Part shown: positions 1 through 5,374 of the stretch, one piece after another
Numbering within the stretch: the stretch's first letter is position 1
Layout of the letters: each line of letters starts with the position of its first letter
DNA from: DATNBT01 sp964579765
GTDB taxonomy: Bacteria > Acidobacteriota > Vicinamibacteria > Vicinamibacterales > CAVVIG01
Direction of reading: 5' to 3'
NCBI GenBank assembly: GCA_964579765.1
Contig: CAZOIK010000009.1
Coordinates: 1 to 5,927, forward strand
Length of the DNA stretch: 5,927 bases
Made by a program: the position numbers and the translations under genes
Notes under the pieces: generated by a model
The model's database searches: none
What the model saw: only the letters and a program-made list of their open reading frames with translations
Told to the model about the DNA's origin: nothing

Positions 1-227
1 AAGACGAGCGATCCGTTTTCAACCCGGTAGGAACCCGCGAGCGGCGGCACGTCGCCCGCGCCGGCGTACACGACGAGCACGGACTGCCATCCGGCGCGAG
101 GCGCGGATGCCGGCGGTGTCCAGCCAACGACCCTGAAGACATTCCCGTCGAGTTGAACGGAGATGGATTGCGCCGCCGCGGTCATCCCCAGAGCGAGGAT
201 GACCGCGAGGCAGGTGATTCGAACCAT
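1..227 (-). CDS. Secreted protein of unknown function, N-terminal part (3' end outside window)
   Basis: The reading frame opens with ATG at 227-225 and runs off the left edge, giving about 75 residues. It begins MVRITCLAVILALGMTAAAQ, a clear signal peptide with probable cleavage after the AAA/AQ stretch near residue 19. The mature part starts SISVQLDGNVFRVVGW and continues through a Trp/Val/Tyr-rich segment (WQSVLVVYAGAGDVPP, then GSYRVENGSLVF). The alternating hydrophobic pattern suggests a beta-rich periplasmic domain. I recall similar unannotated proteins next to propeller genes in acidobacteria, but I cannot name a family. It lies 69 bases downstream of the beta-propeller gene on the same strand, with two palindromes between them, so it may be read independently. 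No Shine-Dalgarno is visible ahead of the ATG. The frame is favoured by G/C-rich third positions and the signal peptide. Function unknown. Confidence 0.75.
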   Translation of the reverse strand, partial: MVRITCLAVILALGMTAAAQSISVQLDGNVFRVVGWTPPASAPRAGWQSVLVVYAGAGDVPPLAGSYRVENGSLV

Positions 228-234
228 GTCGATC

Positions 235-252
235 GCAGGCCTGACGGCCTGC
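235..252. repeat. Short intergenic palindrome
   Basis: A perfect 7-bp inverted repeat, GCAGGCC (235-241) and GGCCTGC (246-252), encloses a TGAC loop. It lies 8 bases upstream of the start codon of the left-edge secreted protein, inside its presumed leader. It could form an RNA hairpin in that leader or be part of a two-palindrome intergenic element with 274-300. There is no T-run, so it is not a typical intrinsic terminator. Confidence 0.5.
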
Positions 253-273
253 ACCACATCTGACCGCCGCATT

Positions 274-300
274 GTAGTGCGGGCCTTGAGGCCCGCCTAC
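274..300. repeat. REP-like intergenic palindrome overlapping a stop codon
   Basis: The arms GCGGGCC (279-285) and GGCCCGC (290-296) pair perfectly around a TTGA loop. The stem extends by GTAG (274-277) and CTAC (297-300) if one base (T278) is bulged, giving 11 pairs. The TAG stop codon of the beta-propeller gene (299-297, minus) lies inside the outer stem. There is no following T-run on either strand, so it resembles a REP-type palindrome or Rho-independent-like hairpin without U-tract. The element at 5761-5777 has the same architecture. Confidence 0.6.
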
Positions 301-1448
301 GGCAGCGCGATCGTCTGCAGGCTCATCGGCCCGACGGCCGGTCCGAACCCGCCGCCGCCCGCCGAGGTCAGCACGAGCGCGTGCGACGTGTCGAACTGCG
401 CCAGGTGACGGACGTTCTTCACCGACGTGATCTTGTCGTACGGCGCGCCGGCGACGTCCACCACTGTCGGCGAGTCGATCGGCTTGTACTGACCGAGGTG
501 GTCCGCGTGCAGCTTGACGACGCCGAACGAGGAGTTCGCGACGAGGATGAACTCGTGGCCGTCTTTCTTGTACGGCACCATGTCGAGCGGCTGGTTGCCC
601 GACCCGAGATCCGAAATCGTGACGCCCTTGACCTGCGCGCCCGGCCGCAGCTGGCTGACGGGAATCTTCACGAGCGGCGTGCAGGTATAGGCGGCGAGCA
701 CGTACTGCTGGCCGTCGATCGTGTACGGCACGAAGGTGCGGACCGGCGCCTCCGTCTCGTAGCGGCCGTGCGACGCGTGCCAGATCTGCAGCTGCGTGCC
801 CTTGTTCGCGGCCGTGAACGGATACGGAATCGAGCGCAGCGCCGACGACCACTCTTCGTTCGACATGCCGGCGACCATCACGTTGCCGTTCACGTACTGC
901 ATGTCGGTGATCGTCTGCGTCCGCGGATTCTGCCGTCCCGAGCCGTTCGCCGCCGGCGCGTCGGCCAGGCTCACCGTCTCGTGCTTGACGTTGTCGAGCG
1001 GCACGAGCGTCAGCGCGCCTGCGGCATCGACGCGGACGAGCAGCGGCGCCGCGTCAGGTCCGCGGCCGCGCGCCGCCGACACGTAGACGTTCCTCGAAAT
1101 CGGGTTGACCGCGACGTCGTTGATCAGGATGTCGGCCGGCATCACGCCGACCATGGCCGCGAGCTTCTCGTCGATGCCCTGGACGTCCACGTGCGCCGCC
1201 TCCGCGGGCGCCGTGCGATCGCCCGTGTCGATGGCCGCCACCGCGCCGCCGATCGAGTCGCCGACAAACAGCACGCCGTCGGGACCGAACGCGAGCGCGC
1301 CGGCCGACTTGAGTCCGGCGCTGCCGCTGGCGAAGTCTGCGGTCGCCGTCGCGGCCGCTGGCCTGCGCATCGCGGAAGCCGCGAAGACGAGTGCGAGGGT
1401 GAGACCGCCTGCGAGCGCTGCCCGGGTCGTCATCTTTGCAAAACGCAT
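297..1448 (-). CDS. Secreted beta-propeller-like protein, function unknown
   Basis: A 383-residue exported protein. The open frame extends further upstream, but the start chosen is ATG at 1448-1446 because GGGAGG lies 6 bases ahead of it and the protein then begins with a signal peptide (MRFAKMTTRAALAGG, hydrophobic core about 10-24, AASA near 23-26). The mature sequence has repeated blade-like segments: ALAFGPDGVLFVGDS (51-65), INDVAVNPISRNVYVS (109-124), ITDMQYVNGNVMVAGMS (180-196), YVLAAYTCTPLVKIP (249-263), HEFILVANSSFGVVKL (298-313) and HALVLTSAGGG (356-366). These are typical of NHL/YncE-like propellers. The only cysteine is C256 and there is no CxxCH, so it is not a cytochrome. Propellers of this sort bind ligands or proteins, or carry cofactor-dependent enzymes, but no catalytic motif is recognisable. 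It is divergent from the 1543 gene with a 94-bp intergenic region. The TAG stop lies inside a palindrome. Confidence 0.85.
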   Translation of the reverse strand: MRFAKMTTRAALAGGLTLALVFAASAMRRPAAATATADFASGSAGLKSAGALAFGPDGVLFVGDSIGGAVAAIDTGDRTAPAEAAHVDVQGIDEKLAAMVGVMPADILINDVAVNPISRNVYVSAARGRGPDAAPLLVRVDAAGALTLVPLDNVKHETVSLADAPAANGSGRQNPRTQTITDMQYVNGNVMVAGMSNEEWSSALRSIPYPFTAANKGTQLQIWHASHGRYETEAPVRTFVPYTIDGQQYVLAAYTCTPLVKIPVSQLRPGAQVKGVTISDLGSGNQPLDMVPYKKDGHEFILVANSSFGVVKLHADHLGQYKPIDSPTVVDVAGAPYDKITSVKNVRHLAQFDTSHALVLTSAGGGGFGPAVGPMSLQTIALP

Positions 1449-1450
1449 AT

Positions 1451-1458
1451 GCCCTCCC
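1451..1458 (-). promoter_or_regulatory. Shine-Dalgarno site of the beta-propeller gene
   Basis: On the minus strand GGGAGGGC sits just ahead of ATATG, with the GGGAGG core about 6 bases from the ATG at 1448. It decides the start against the longer open frame that would begin at 1673 and run across the divergent promoter and gene. I found no convincing -35/-10 pair for this gene in the intergenic region. Confidence 0.75.
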
Positions 1459-1492
1459 AAAACTGACGAACGATAGCGCATTTGAGGCTGCC

Positions 1493-1520
1493 TTGACAGC
1501 CCGTAGCGTGCCCCTAAGAT
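1493..1520 (+). promoter_or_regulatory. Sigma70-type promoter for the 1543 gene
   Basis: A perfect TTGACA (1493-1498) is followed, after a 16-base spacer, by TAAGAT (1515-1520; 4 of 6 matches to TATAAT). Transcription would start near 1527, leaving a short leader that contains the Shine-Dalgarno. A small inverted repeat, GGCTG (1486-1490) and CAGCC (1497-1501), straddles the -35 box and might be an operator half-site pair, though 5-bp arms are common by chance. Confidence 0.6.
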
Positions 1521-1530
1521 CTGGTAGAGA

Positions 1531-1536
1531 AGGGGG
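1531..1536 (+). promoter_or_regulatory. Shine-Dalgarno site of the 1543 gene
   Basis: AGGGGG, inside GAAGGGGGC, ends 6 bases before the ATG at 1543, a normal spacing. It supports this ATG as the start. It also contrasts with the cytochrome and FMN-protein genes, which have no such site. Confidence 0.7.
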
Positions 1537-1542
1537 CGCGAC

Positions 1543-2694
1543 ATGACAAGGCTGAGAGGTCGGCTGCTGAGTTCCGCGGGCACGGTCGCGACGCTGGCGG
1601 GCGCCTGGGCGCTCATGTCCTCACACGCGGTCATGCAGACCAGGACGGCGAGCGCGCCGCCCCTTGTGATCACCGCATATGGGGGTCAGCCGCCGAAAGT
1701 CCCCTATAAGACGCCGAAGCTGCCGTGGGGCGAGCCGGATCTGATCGGTGTCTGGACCACCGACGACACCGCGAATATTCCCATGTCGCGGCCGCAGCAG
1801 TACGGCGACCATCTCTACCTGACGCCGGACGAATTCGCGAAACGCGAGAAGCAGATCGAACGCGGCGTCGAGCAGCGCGACGACGCGGTCGGCGCGTTCC
1901 GGTTCGACTACGCGCATCGCGCGTTCGCGCAGACCTCGTTGATCGTCGATCCGCCGGACGGCCGCGAACCCGCGTATACGGCTTCCGCGCTTCAGCGCCC
2001 GATGCCGCGCGGCACCTACGGCAACGGCCCGCTCGACTGGACGACGGATTTCTCGCTGTACGAGCGCTGCATCACGCGCGGCATTCTCGGATCGACGCTG
2101 CGCGTCATCTACGGCAACGGCGCGGAAATCAACCAGTCGCCCGGCTACGTGACGATCACGTACGAGATGATTCACGACACGCGCATCATCCCGACCGACG
2201 GGCGTCCGCACATCAACCCGAAGATCCGGCAGTACCTCGGCGACTCGGTCGGCCACTGGGAAGGCGACGAGCTCGTCGTGGAGACGACGAACTTCACGGA
2301 CAAGACGGCGATCGGCTTGAACGGCAACGGCAACCGTACCAGCACGCAGCTGAAGCTCGTCGAACGCTTCAAGCGCGTCGCGAAGGACATCGTCCAGTAT
2401 CAGGTGACGATCGACGATCCGCAGACCTACGAGCGGCCGTGGACGATGTCGATGCCGCTGACGCCGCTCGACGGCAACCGCATCCTGCCGTACACGTGCC
2501 ACGAAGGAAACATGGCGTTGTTCCAGTCGCTCGGCGCCGAACGCGCGGAGGATCGCAGGCTCGCGGAGGACGCCAAGAAGGGCATCATCCGCCCGCGGCG
2601 TCCGGTGCAGGACGGGCTCGGCATCGGCGGCACGCCCATTCCGCCCGGCGGCAATCCGTTCGGCGGGATCACCGGCGGCGCCGGACCGCAGTAG
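1543..2694 (+). CDS. Secreted protein of unknown function (acidobacterial-type orphan family)
   Basis: A 383-residue protein. The N-terminus MTRLRGRLLSSAGTVATLAG with a hydrophobic stretch at about 12-30 is a signal peptide or anchor. The mature part begins near residue 33 and has the segment LPWGEPDLIGVWTTDD (60-75), which marks a large uncharacterised secreted family that I recall being much expanded in soil acidobacteria. Further family-like motifs are SLYERCITRG (171-180), SPGYVTITYEMIHDTRIIP (199-217), HWEGDELVVETTNF (238-251) and YTCHEGN (317-323). The two cysteines C176 and C319 each lie in one of these motifs and might form a disulphide. A Gly/Pro-rich tail runs from about 357 to 383. 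No catalytic or metal-binding signature is certain, although H211, D212, W239-D242 and H320 look conserved from memory. It has its own promoter and Shine-Dalgarno. It converges on the polyferredoxin gene with 17 bases between stops and no hairpin there. Confidence 0.88.
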   Translation: MTRLRGRLLSSAGTVATLAGAWALMSSHAVMQTRTASAPPLVITAYGGQPPKVPYKTPKLPWGEPDLIGVWTTDDTANIPMSRPQQYGDHLYLTPDEFAKREKQIERGVEQRDDAVGAFRFDYAHRAFAQTSLIVDPPDGREPAYTASALQRPMPRGTYGNGPLDWTTDFSLYERCITRGILGSTLRVIYGNGAEINQSPGYVTITYEMIHDTRIIPTDGRPHINPKIRQYLGDSVGHWEGDELVVETTNFTDKTAIGLNGNGNRTSTQLKLVERFKRVAKDIVQYQVTIDDPQTYERPWTMSMPLTPLDGNRILPYTCHEGNMALFQSLGAERAEDRRLAEDAKKGIIRPRRPVQDGLGIGGTPIPPGGNPFGGITGGAGPQ

Positions 2695-2711
2695 TCGGCG
2701 TTCGTCGCGCC

Positions 2712-3689
2712 CTAGTTCGAAGGCGTGGCCACGGCCGGCCGCGCCTTCTTCAGATCCTTCAGCAGGATGATCCAGTGCGGACACTTCTTCGTGTCCGCAT
2801 ACAGCCGCTCGCAGTCGTCGCACCGCACGCACTCGCGCTTGACGATCCTCGGTCCCTGAATGGCGCCCCACTCGCACGCCTTCTCACAGATCTTGCAGCT
2901 GGTGCATTCCTTCCAGCGCTTGATTGAGAACACCGTCGTCACGCTCGAGACGACGCCGAGCGCCGCGCCGACCGGACACAGGAACCGGCAGTAGACGTTC
3001 CGCACGAAGACCGTCGCGACGAGCAGGACGGCCAGCAGCGTCCACATGACGGCCGATCCGTGGAAGCCGAACATCCAGAACGGCTCGATGTAGCGGTAGA
3101 TCAACCGGTCGCGCGTGACGAGGAAGTAGAGGATCGCCGCCGCGAGCACGCCGTACTTGACGAACGACGCGCGCCGCTCGAGCCAGGCGGGCGGCTCGCG
3201 GCGCCACGAGGCCGGAAGCGCCGCGTCCATCAGCTGCGTCAGCGCGCCGAACGCGCACATGCGGCCGCAATAGAGCCGTCCCCAGAGCACGGTGGACACC
3301 ACGGTGAACGTGGCGAGCAGATACCACGCGAGGCTGTAGCGGAAGATCGGGAGATCGAGGCTGATCAGGCCGAAGATGTTCACGACGGTGATGAGCTGGC
3401 TCTTCCAGAAGCCGAGCAGCAGCACGCACGCGACGAGCGTGACGTATTTGAGCCGCTTGTCCTTGCGGAAGAAGCTGACGAGCGCGAGCGCGGTGAAGCC
3501 GGCGAACACGGCGAGGTCCACGATCTGCGTCTTCGCGGTCTCCGCGAACGTCGGCGTCTGATCGTCGTCGTCGTTGAACTGCCACTGCGTGCCTCCGGCC
3601 GCAGGCGCCTGCGCCTGCAGCGGGACGGCGCGCACGAGCAGGCACGCGCACGCGACGGCGAGTGCGAACGCGGCCGCGACGCGCGTCAT
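2712..3689 (-). CDS. NosR/NirI-type membrane 4Fe-4S polyferredoxin (lacks the FMN domain)
   Basis: A 325-residue inner-membrane iron-sulphur protein. Residues 1-26 form a signal peptide or first helix, followed by an acidic stretch (DDDD, 40-43). Membrane helices follow at about 57-74, 82-108, 118-137, 176-192 and 212-230. Two CxxxC motifs lie at membrane ends: C141-GRM-C145 (followed by AFG) and C234-RFL-C238-P. The C-terminal cytoplasmic part has a standard cluster motif, C262-x2-C265-x2-C268-x3-C272. A second set follows, C287-x2-C290-x2-C293-x9-C303-P, in which the last spacing is long. I recall that spacing, including the Tyr-x-Asp between, from NosR/NirI. In that family this part passes electrons between the membrane quinone pool or cytoplasm and a periplasmic flavin domain. 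The flavin domain is absent here but is encoded by the upstream gene, whose TGA overlaps this ATG (ATGA, 3689-3686), so translation is probably coupled. No independent Shine-Dalgarno is seen. No nosZ lies in the window, so a role in N2O reduction is not supported. Confidence 0.88.
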   Translation of the reverse strand: MTRVAAAFALAVACACLLVRAVPLQAQAPAAGGTQWQFNDDDDQTPTFAETAKTQIVDLAVFAGFTALALVSFFRKDKRLKYVTLVACVLLLGFWKSQLITVVNIFGLISLDLPIFRYSLAWYLLATFTVVSTVLWGRLYCGRMCAFGALTQLMDAALPASWRREPPAWLERRASFVKYGVLAAAILYFLVTRDRLIYRYIEPFWMFGFHGSAVMWTLLAVLLVATVFVRNVYCRFLCPVGAALGVVSSVTTVFSIKRWKECTSCKICEKACEWGAIQGPRIVKRECVRCDDCERLYADTKKCPHWIILLKDLKKARPAVATPSN

Positions 3690-4192
3690 TGCGAAGGCGG
3701 GGCGGTGAGGAGACGGCGCGCGGCGAGACGCGCGCTGTTGCGGATGGCGCGCGACGCGCTCGTGACGCTGATCGTGGCGCGCGAGATCGCGTCCACGTCC
3801 ACGCCGACCTTGAACGCGTCGCGGATGTTCTTGCCGCGGAACTGCGCGGCGAAGCCGGCCGTGTCCACGGAGAAATTGCCATACGGCTCGTGATGCTCGA
3901 CGACGATGACCCCGGTGAGGAGACCCTTCGTGTCCATGCCGACGAGGATCTTGATCGGCCCGTCGTAGCCGCGCTCGAGCGGCTGGAGCTCCGTCGTCCA
4001 GAACGCGAGGCCGAGCAGCGTCTGGCCGTTGAACGCCTTGAAGTGCGGCGGGTCGCCGCCTTTGGGTGAGAACGCGGTCGCGCCCGGAAACAGCTGCTTC
4101 AGCTCCGCCTGGAGACGGGCATCGGCCGGCGCCTGCGCCCCGATGACGGCGACGGCGACGAGCGCGAACACGAAGGAAAGGACCCCGCGCAC
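3686..4192 (-). CDS. Exported FMN-binding-domain protein (NosR/RnfG type)
   Basis: A 168-residue protein starting at GTG (4192-4190). Residues 1-21 (MRGVLSFVFALVAVAVIGAQA) are a signal peptide. The rest is a single FMN-binding domain: FPGATAFSP (35-43), a core strand KILVGMDTKGLLTGVIVVEH (81-100), then HHEPYGN (100-106), and the flavinylation site at 134-142, D-A-I-S-R-A-T-I-S. In RnfG, NqrC and NosR the Thr of the SGAT motif carries FMN through a phosphoester bond made by the flavin transferase ApbE; here that is Thr140. The Gly of the usual motif is Arg138. The domain should act in the periplasm as the electron-transfer partner of the overlapping downstream polyferredoxin, so the pair equals a split NosR. 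ApbE is not in the window. There is no Shine-Dalgarno; a TATAAT lies 7 bases before the GTG. The start is 16 bases after the end of the MscS gene, so co-transcription is also possible. Confidence 0.85.
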   Translation of the reverse strand: MRGVLSFVFALVAVAVIGAQAPADARLQAELKQLFPGATAFSPKGGDPPHFKAFNGQTLLGLAFWTTELQPLERGYDGPIKILVGMDTKGLLTGVIVVEHHEPYGNFSVDTAGFAAQFRGKNIRDAFKVGVDVDAISRATISVTSASRAIRNSARLAARRLLTAPPSQ

Positions 4193-4199
4193 CGCGCGG

Positions 4200-4205
4200 A
4201 TTATA
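4200..4205 (-). promoter_or_regulatory. -10 element directly ahead of the FMN-protein gene
   Basis: Read on the minus strand, 4205-4200 is a perfect TATAAT, rare by chance in such G+C-rich DNA. It fills the 16-base gap between the MscS stop (4209) and the GTG at 4192. Seven bases (CCGCGCG) separate it from the GTG, so transcription would begin at or next to the start codon. The position 17 bases upstream (GCGGGC) does not match a -35 box, which weakens the call. Confidence 0.4.
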
Positions 4206-4208
4206 GCG

Positions 4209-5285
4209 CTAGAGGCGTGTGGGCCCGCCGACCCCCACCCCTTCCGGTGCGACCTCGCGCTGCACGATCGTCCTGATCGGGAACGGAATCGAGATGCCCT
4301 CGCTCCCGTAGCGCCGGTGGAGCCGCTTGATGAACTCGTGCTTCAGCAGGTACTGGTCGGTGTATTCGCGCGCCCGCAGGATGACCGTGAAGTCGATGCT
4401 CGACTCGCCGAACGTGTGATACCGGATGAACGGGTCGAACGTCGCGTCGGCGCCCTCCACGCCGGCCAGGGTGTCGCGCGCGACCTCGGTCGTCACGCGC
4501 TCGACGACGTCGAGGTCGCTGGCGTAATCGACGCCGACCTCCACGAGCACCGCGAGCGCCTTGTCCGGCAGGTAGAAGTTCGTGACGATCGCCTGTCCGA
4601 GCTTGGCGTTCGGCACGAGCACGAGGTTGTTCGGCAGCATCCGGATGCGCGTCGAACGCCAGCCGATGTCGGCGACGTAGCCCTCGTGCTCCGCGTCGAG
4701 CCTGATGTAGTCGCCGACACGGATCTGCCCGGCGAGCGTCACGTAGATGCCCGCGAAGAAGTTCGACAGCGTGTCCTGCAGCGCCAGCGCCACGGCCAGG
4801 CCGCCGACCCCGAGCGCCGTCAGAATCGGGGTGACCGACACGCCGAGCCCGTTCAGCACGATCAGCACGCCGATCGTGAAGACGACGCCGCTGGCGATCG
4901 TCCGAGTCAGGCTGGTGATCGGCATCGCGTGCCCGAGCGCCGGGCCGTACCGGCCCGTCAGCCCCGCGACGATTGCGACGGCGCAGAAGGTCAGCGAGGC
5001 GGCGGCGAGGACGAAGATCCCCTTGTCGATGACCGCGTCCACGCGCGGGGGCAGCGCCCACACGCCGAGCGCGACATAGGCGCCGGCGAGCGCGCTCCAG
5101 AACGGCAGGCGCCTGACCACCGCCGTGGCGAGGATGTCGTCCCACGGCCCTCGCGTCTTCGCGGCGAGCGTCGTCAGCCGGCGGCCGACGGTCCATTTGA
5201 CTGTCAGCCCCGCCAGGTACGCGCCGCCGAGCGCGATCGCCGACAGCACGACGTGCGACAGCCAGGGAGGCAGCCCGGACCGCAT
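4209..5285 (-). CDS. MscS-family small-conductance mechanosensitive channel
   Basis: A 358-residue inner-membrane channel if started at ATG 5285-5283; an in-frame TTG at 5300 would add five residues. Positions here count from the TTG. Hydrophobic helices lie at about 14-36, 66-84, 94-114 and 130-152. The MscS pore helix follows: LTALGVGGLAVALALQDTLS (160-179) and NFFAGIYVTLAG (180-191), with the Gly/Ala packing pattern of TM3. The beta domain follows with QIRVGDYI (192-199), VADIGWRSTRIRM (209-221) and VPNAKLGQAIVTN (229-241), and the C-terminal alpha/beta domain ends near YGSEGISIPFPIRTI (331-345). Channels of this family open on membrane tension and release solutes after osmotic downshift. 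It is larger than E. coli MscS (286 aa) because of extra N-terminal helices. Being first in a minus-strand row ahead of the FMN-protein and polyferredoxin genes, it may share their transcript. Neither start has a strong Shine-Dalgarno. Confidence 0.9.
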   Translation of the reverse strand: MRSGLPPWLSHVVLSAIALGGAYLAGLTVKWTVGRRLTTLAAKTRGPWDDILATAVVRRLPFWSALAGAYVALGVWALPPRVDAVIDKGIFVLAAASLTFCAVAIVAGLTGRYGPALGHAMPITSLTRTIASGVVFTIGVLIVLNGLGVSVTPILTALGVGGLAVALALQDTLSNFFAGIYVTLAGQIRVGDYIRLDAEHEGYVADIGWRSTRIRMLPNNLVLVPNAKLGQAIVTNFYLPDKALAVLVEVGVDYASDLDVVERVTTEVARDTLAGVEGADATFDPFIRYHTFGESSIDFTVILRAREYTDQYLLKHEFIKRLHRRYGSEGISIPFPIRTIVQREVAPEGVGVGGPTRL

Positions 5286-5293
5286 ATGTTTTG

Positions 5294-5322
5294 AGTTCAA
5301 ACTATCCGGGCGTGATTGTCAA
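5294..5322 (-). promoter_or_regulatory. Candidate promoter for the MscS-family gene
   Basis: On the minus strand TTGACA (5322-5317) is a perfect -35 box. A weak -10, TGAACT (5299-5294; 3 of 6 matches), lies 17 bases downstream. Transcription would then start close to the ATG at 5285, again giving little or no leader. If this promoter is used, the TTG at 5300 lies upstream of the transcript and cannot be the start. The -10 weakness keeps this uncertain. Confidence 0.4.
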
Positions 5323-5339
5323 CGGCTGGCGCCGCCGGC

Positions 5340-5368
5340 GTGACTTCGGAGACGACCGCAAGTAGACT
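5340..5368 (+). promoter_or_regulatory. Candidate promoter for the cytochrome c gene, close to its ATG
   Basis: GTGACT (5340-5345; 4 of 6 matches to TTGACA) and TAGACT (5363-5368; 4 of 6 matches to TATAAT) are separated by exactly 17 bases. Six bases (GCCCGC) lie between the -10 and the ATG at 5375, which is where transcription should start. No Shine-Dalgarno is present. The promoter is back to back with the one proposed for the MscS gene. Confidence 0.5.
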
Positions 5369-5374
5369 GCCCGC

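Noticed and set aside
381..1466. A 361-codon plus-strand open frame opposite the beta-propeller gene
   Set aside because: It is very rich in Arg, Asp, His and Val with low-complexity runs, as expected for an antisense shadow in G+C-rich DNA. The minus-strand frame has a signal peptide, Shine-Dalgarno and propeller motifs.
1449..1673. N-terminal extension of the propeller gene to an upstream start at 1673
   Set aside because: It would overlap the divergent gene and its promoter and would bury the signal peptide inside the protein. The Shine-Dalgarno at 1451-1458 supports ATG 1448.
297..2694. The divergent genes at 297-1448 and 1543-2694 are both exactly 383 codons long
   Set aside because: The protein sequences share no motifs and the shared length is most likely a coincidence, not a duplication.
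2695..2711. Terminator between the convergent genes
   Set aside because: The 17 bases contain no inverted repeat or T-run.
1621..2877. A 418-codon minus-strand open frame opposite the 1543 gene
   Set aside because: It has shadow-like Arg/Asp/Val-rich composition and no recognisable domain, and it overlaps a well-supported gene and the end of the polyferredoxin gene.
2884..3882. A 332-codon minus-strand frame overlapping the polyferredoxin and FMN-protein genes
   Set aside because: It is the same strand read out of frame, almost entirely Arg/Ala/Pro/Val, and lacks the cysteine motifs found in the true frame.
4029..5294. A 421-codon plus-strand open frame opposite the MscS gene
   Set aside because: It consists of an Arg/Asp/Glu/His-rich shadow without domains. 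The opposite strand encodes an unmistakable MscS-family pore and beta domain.
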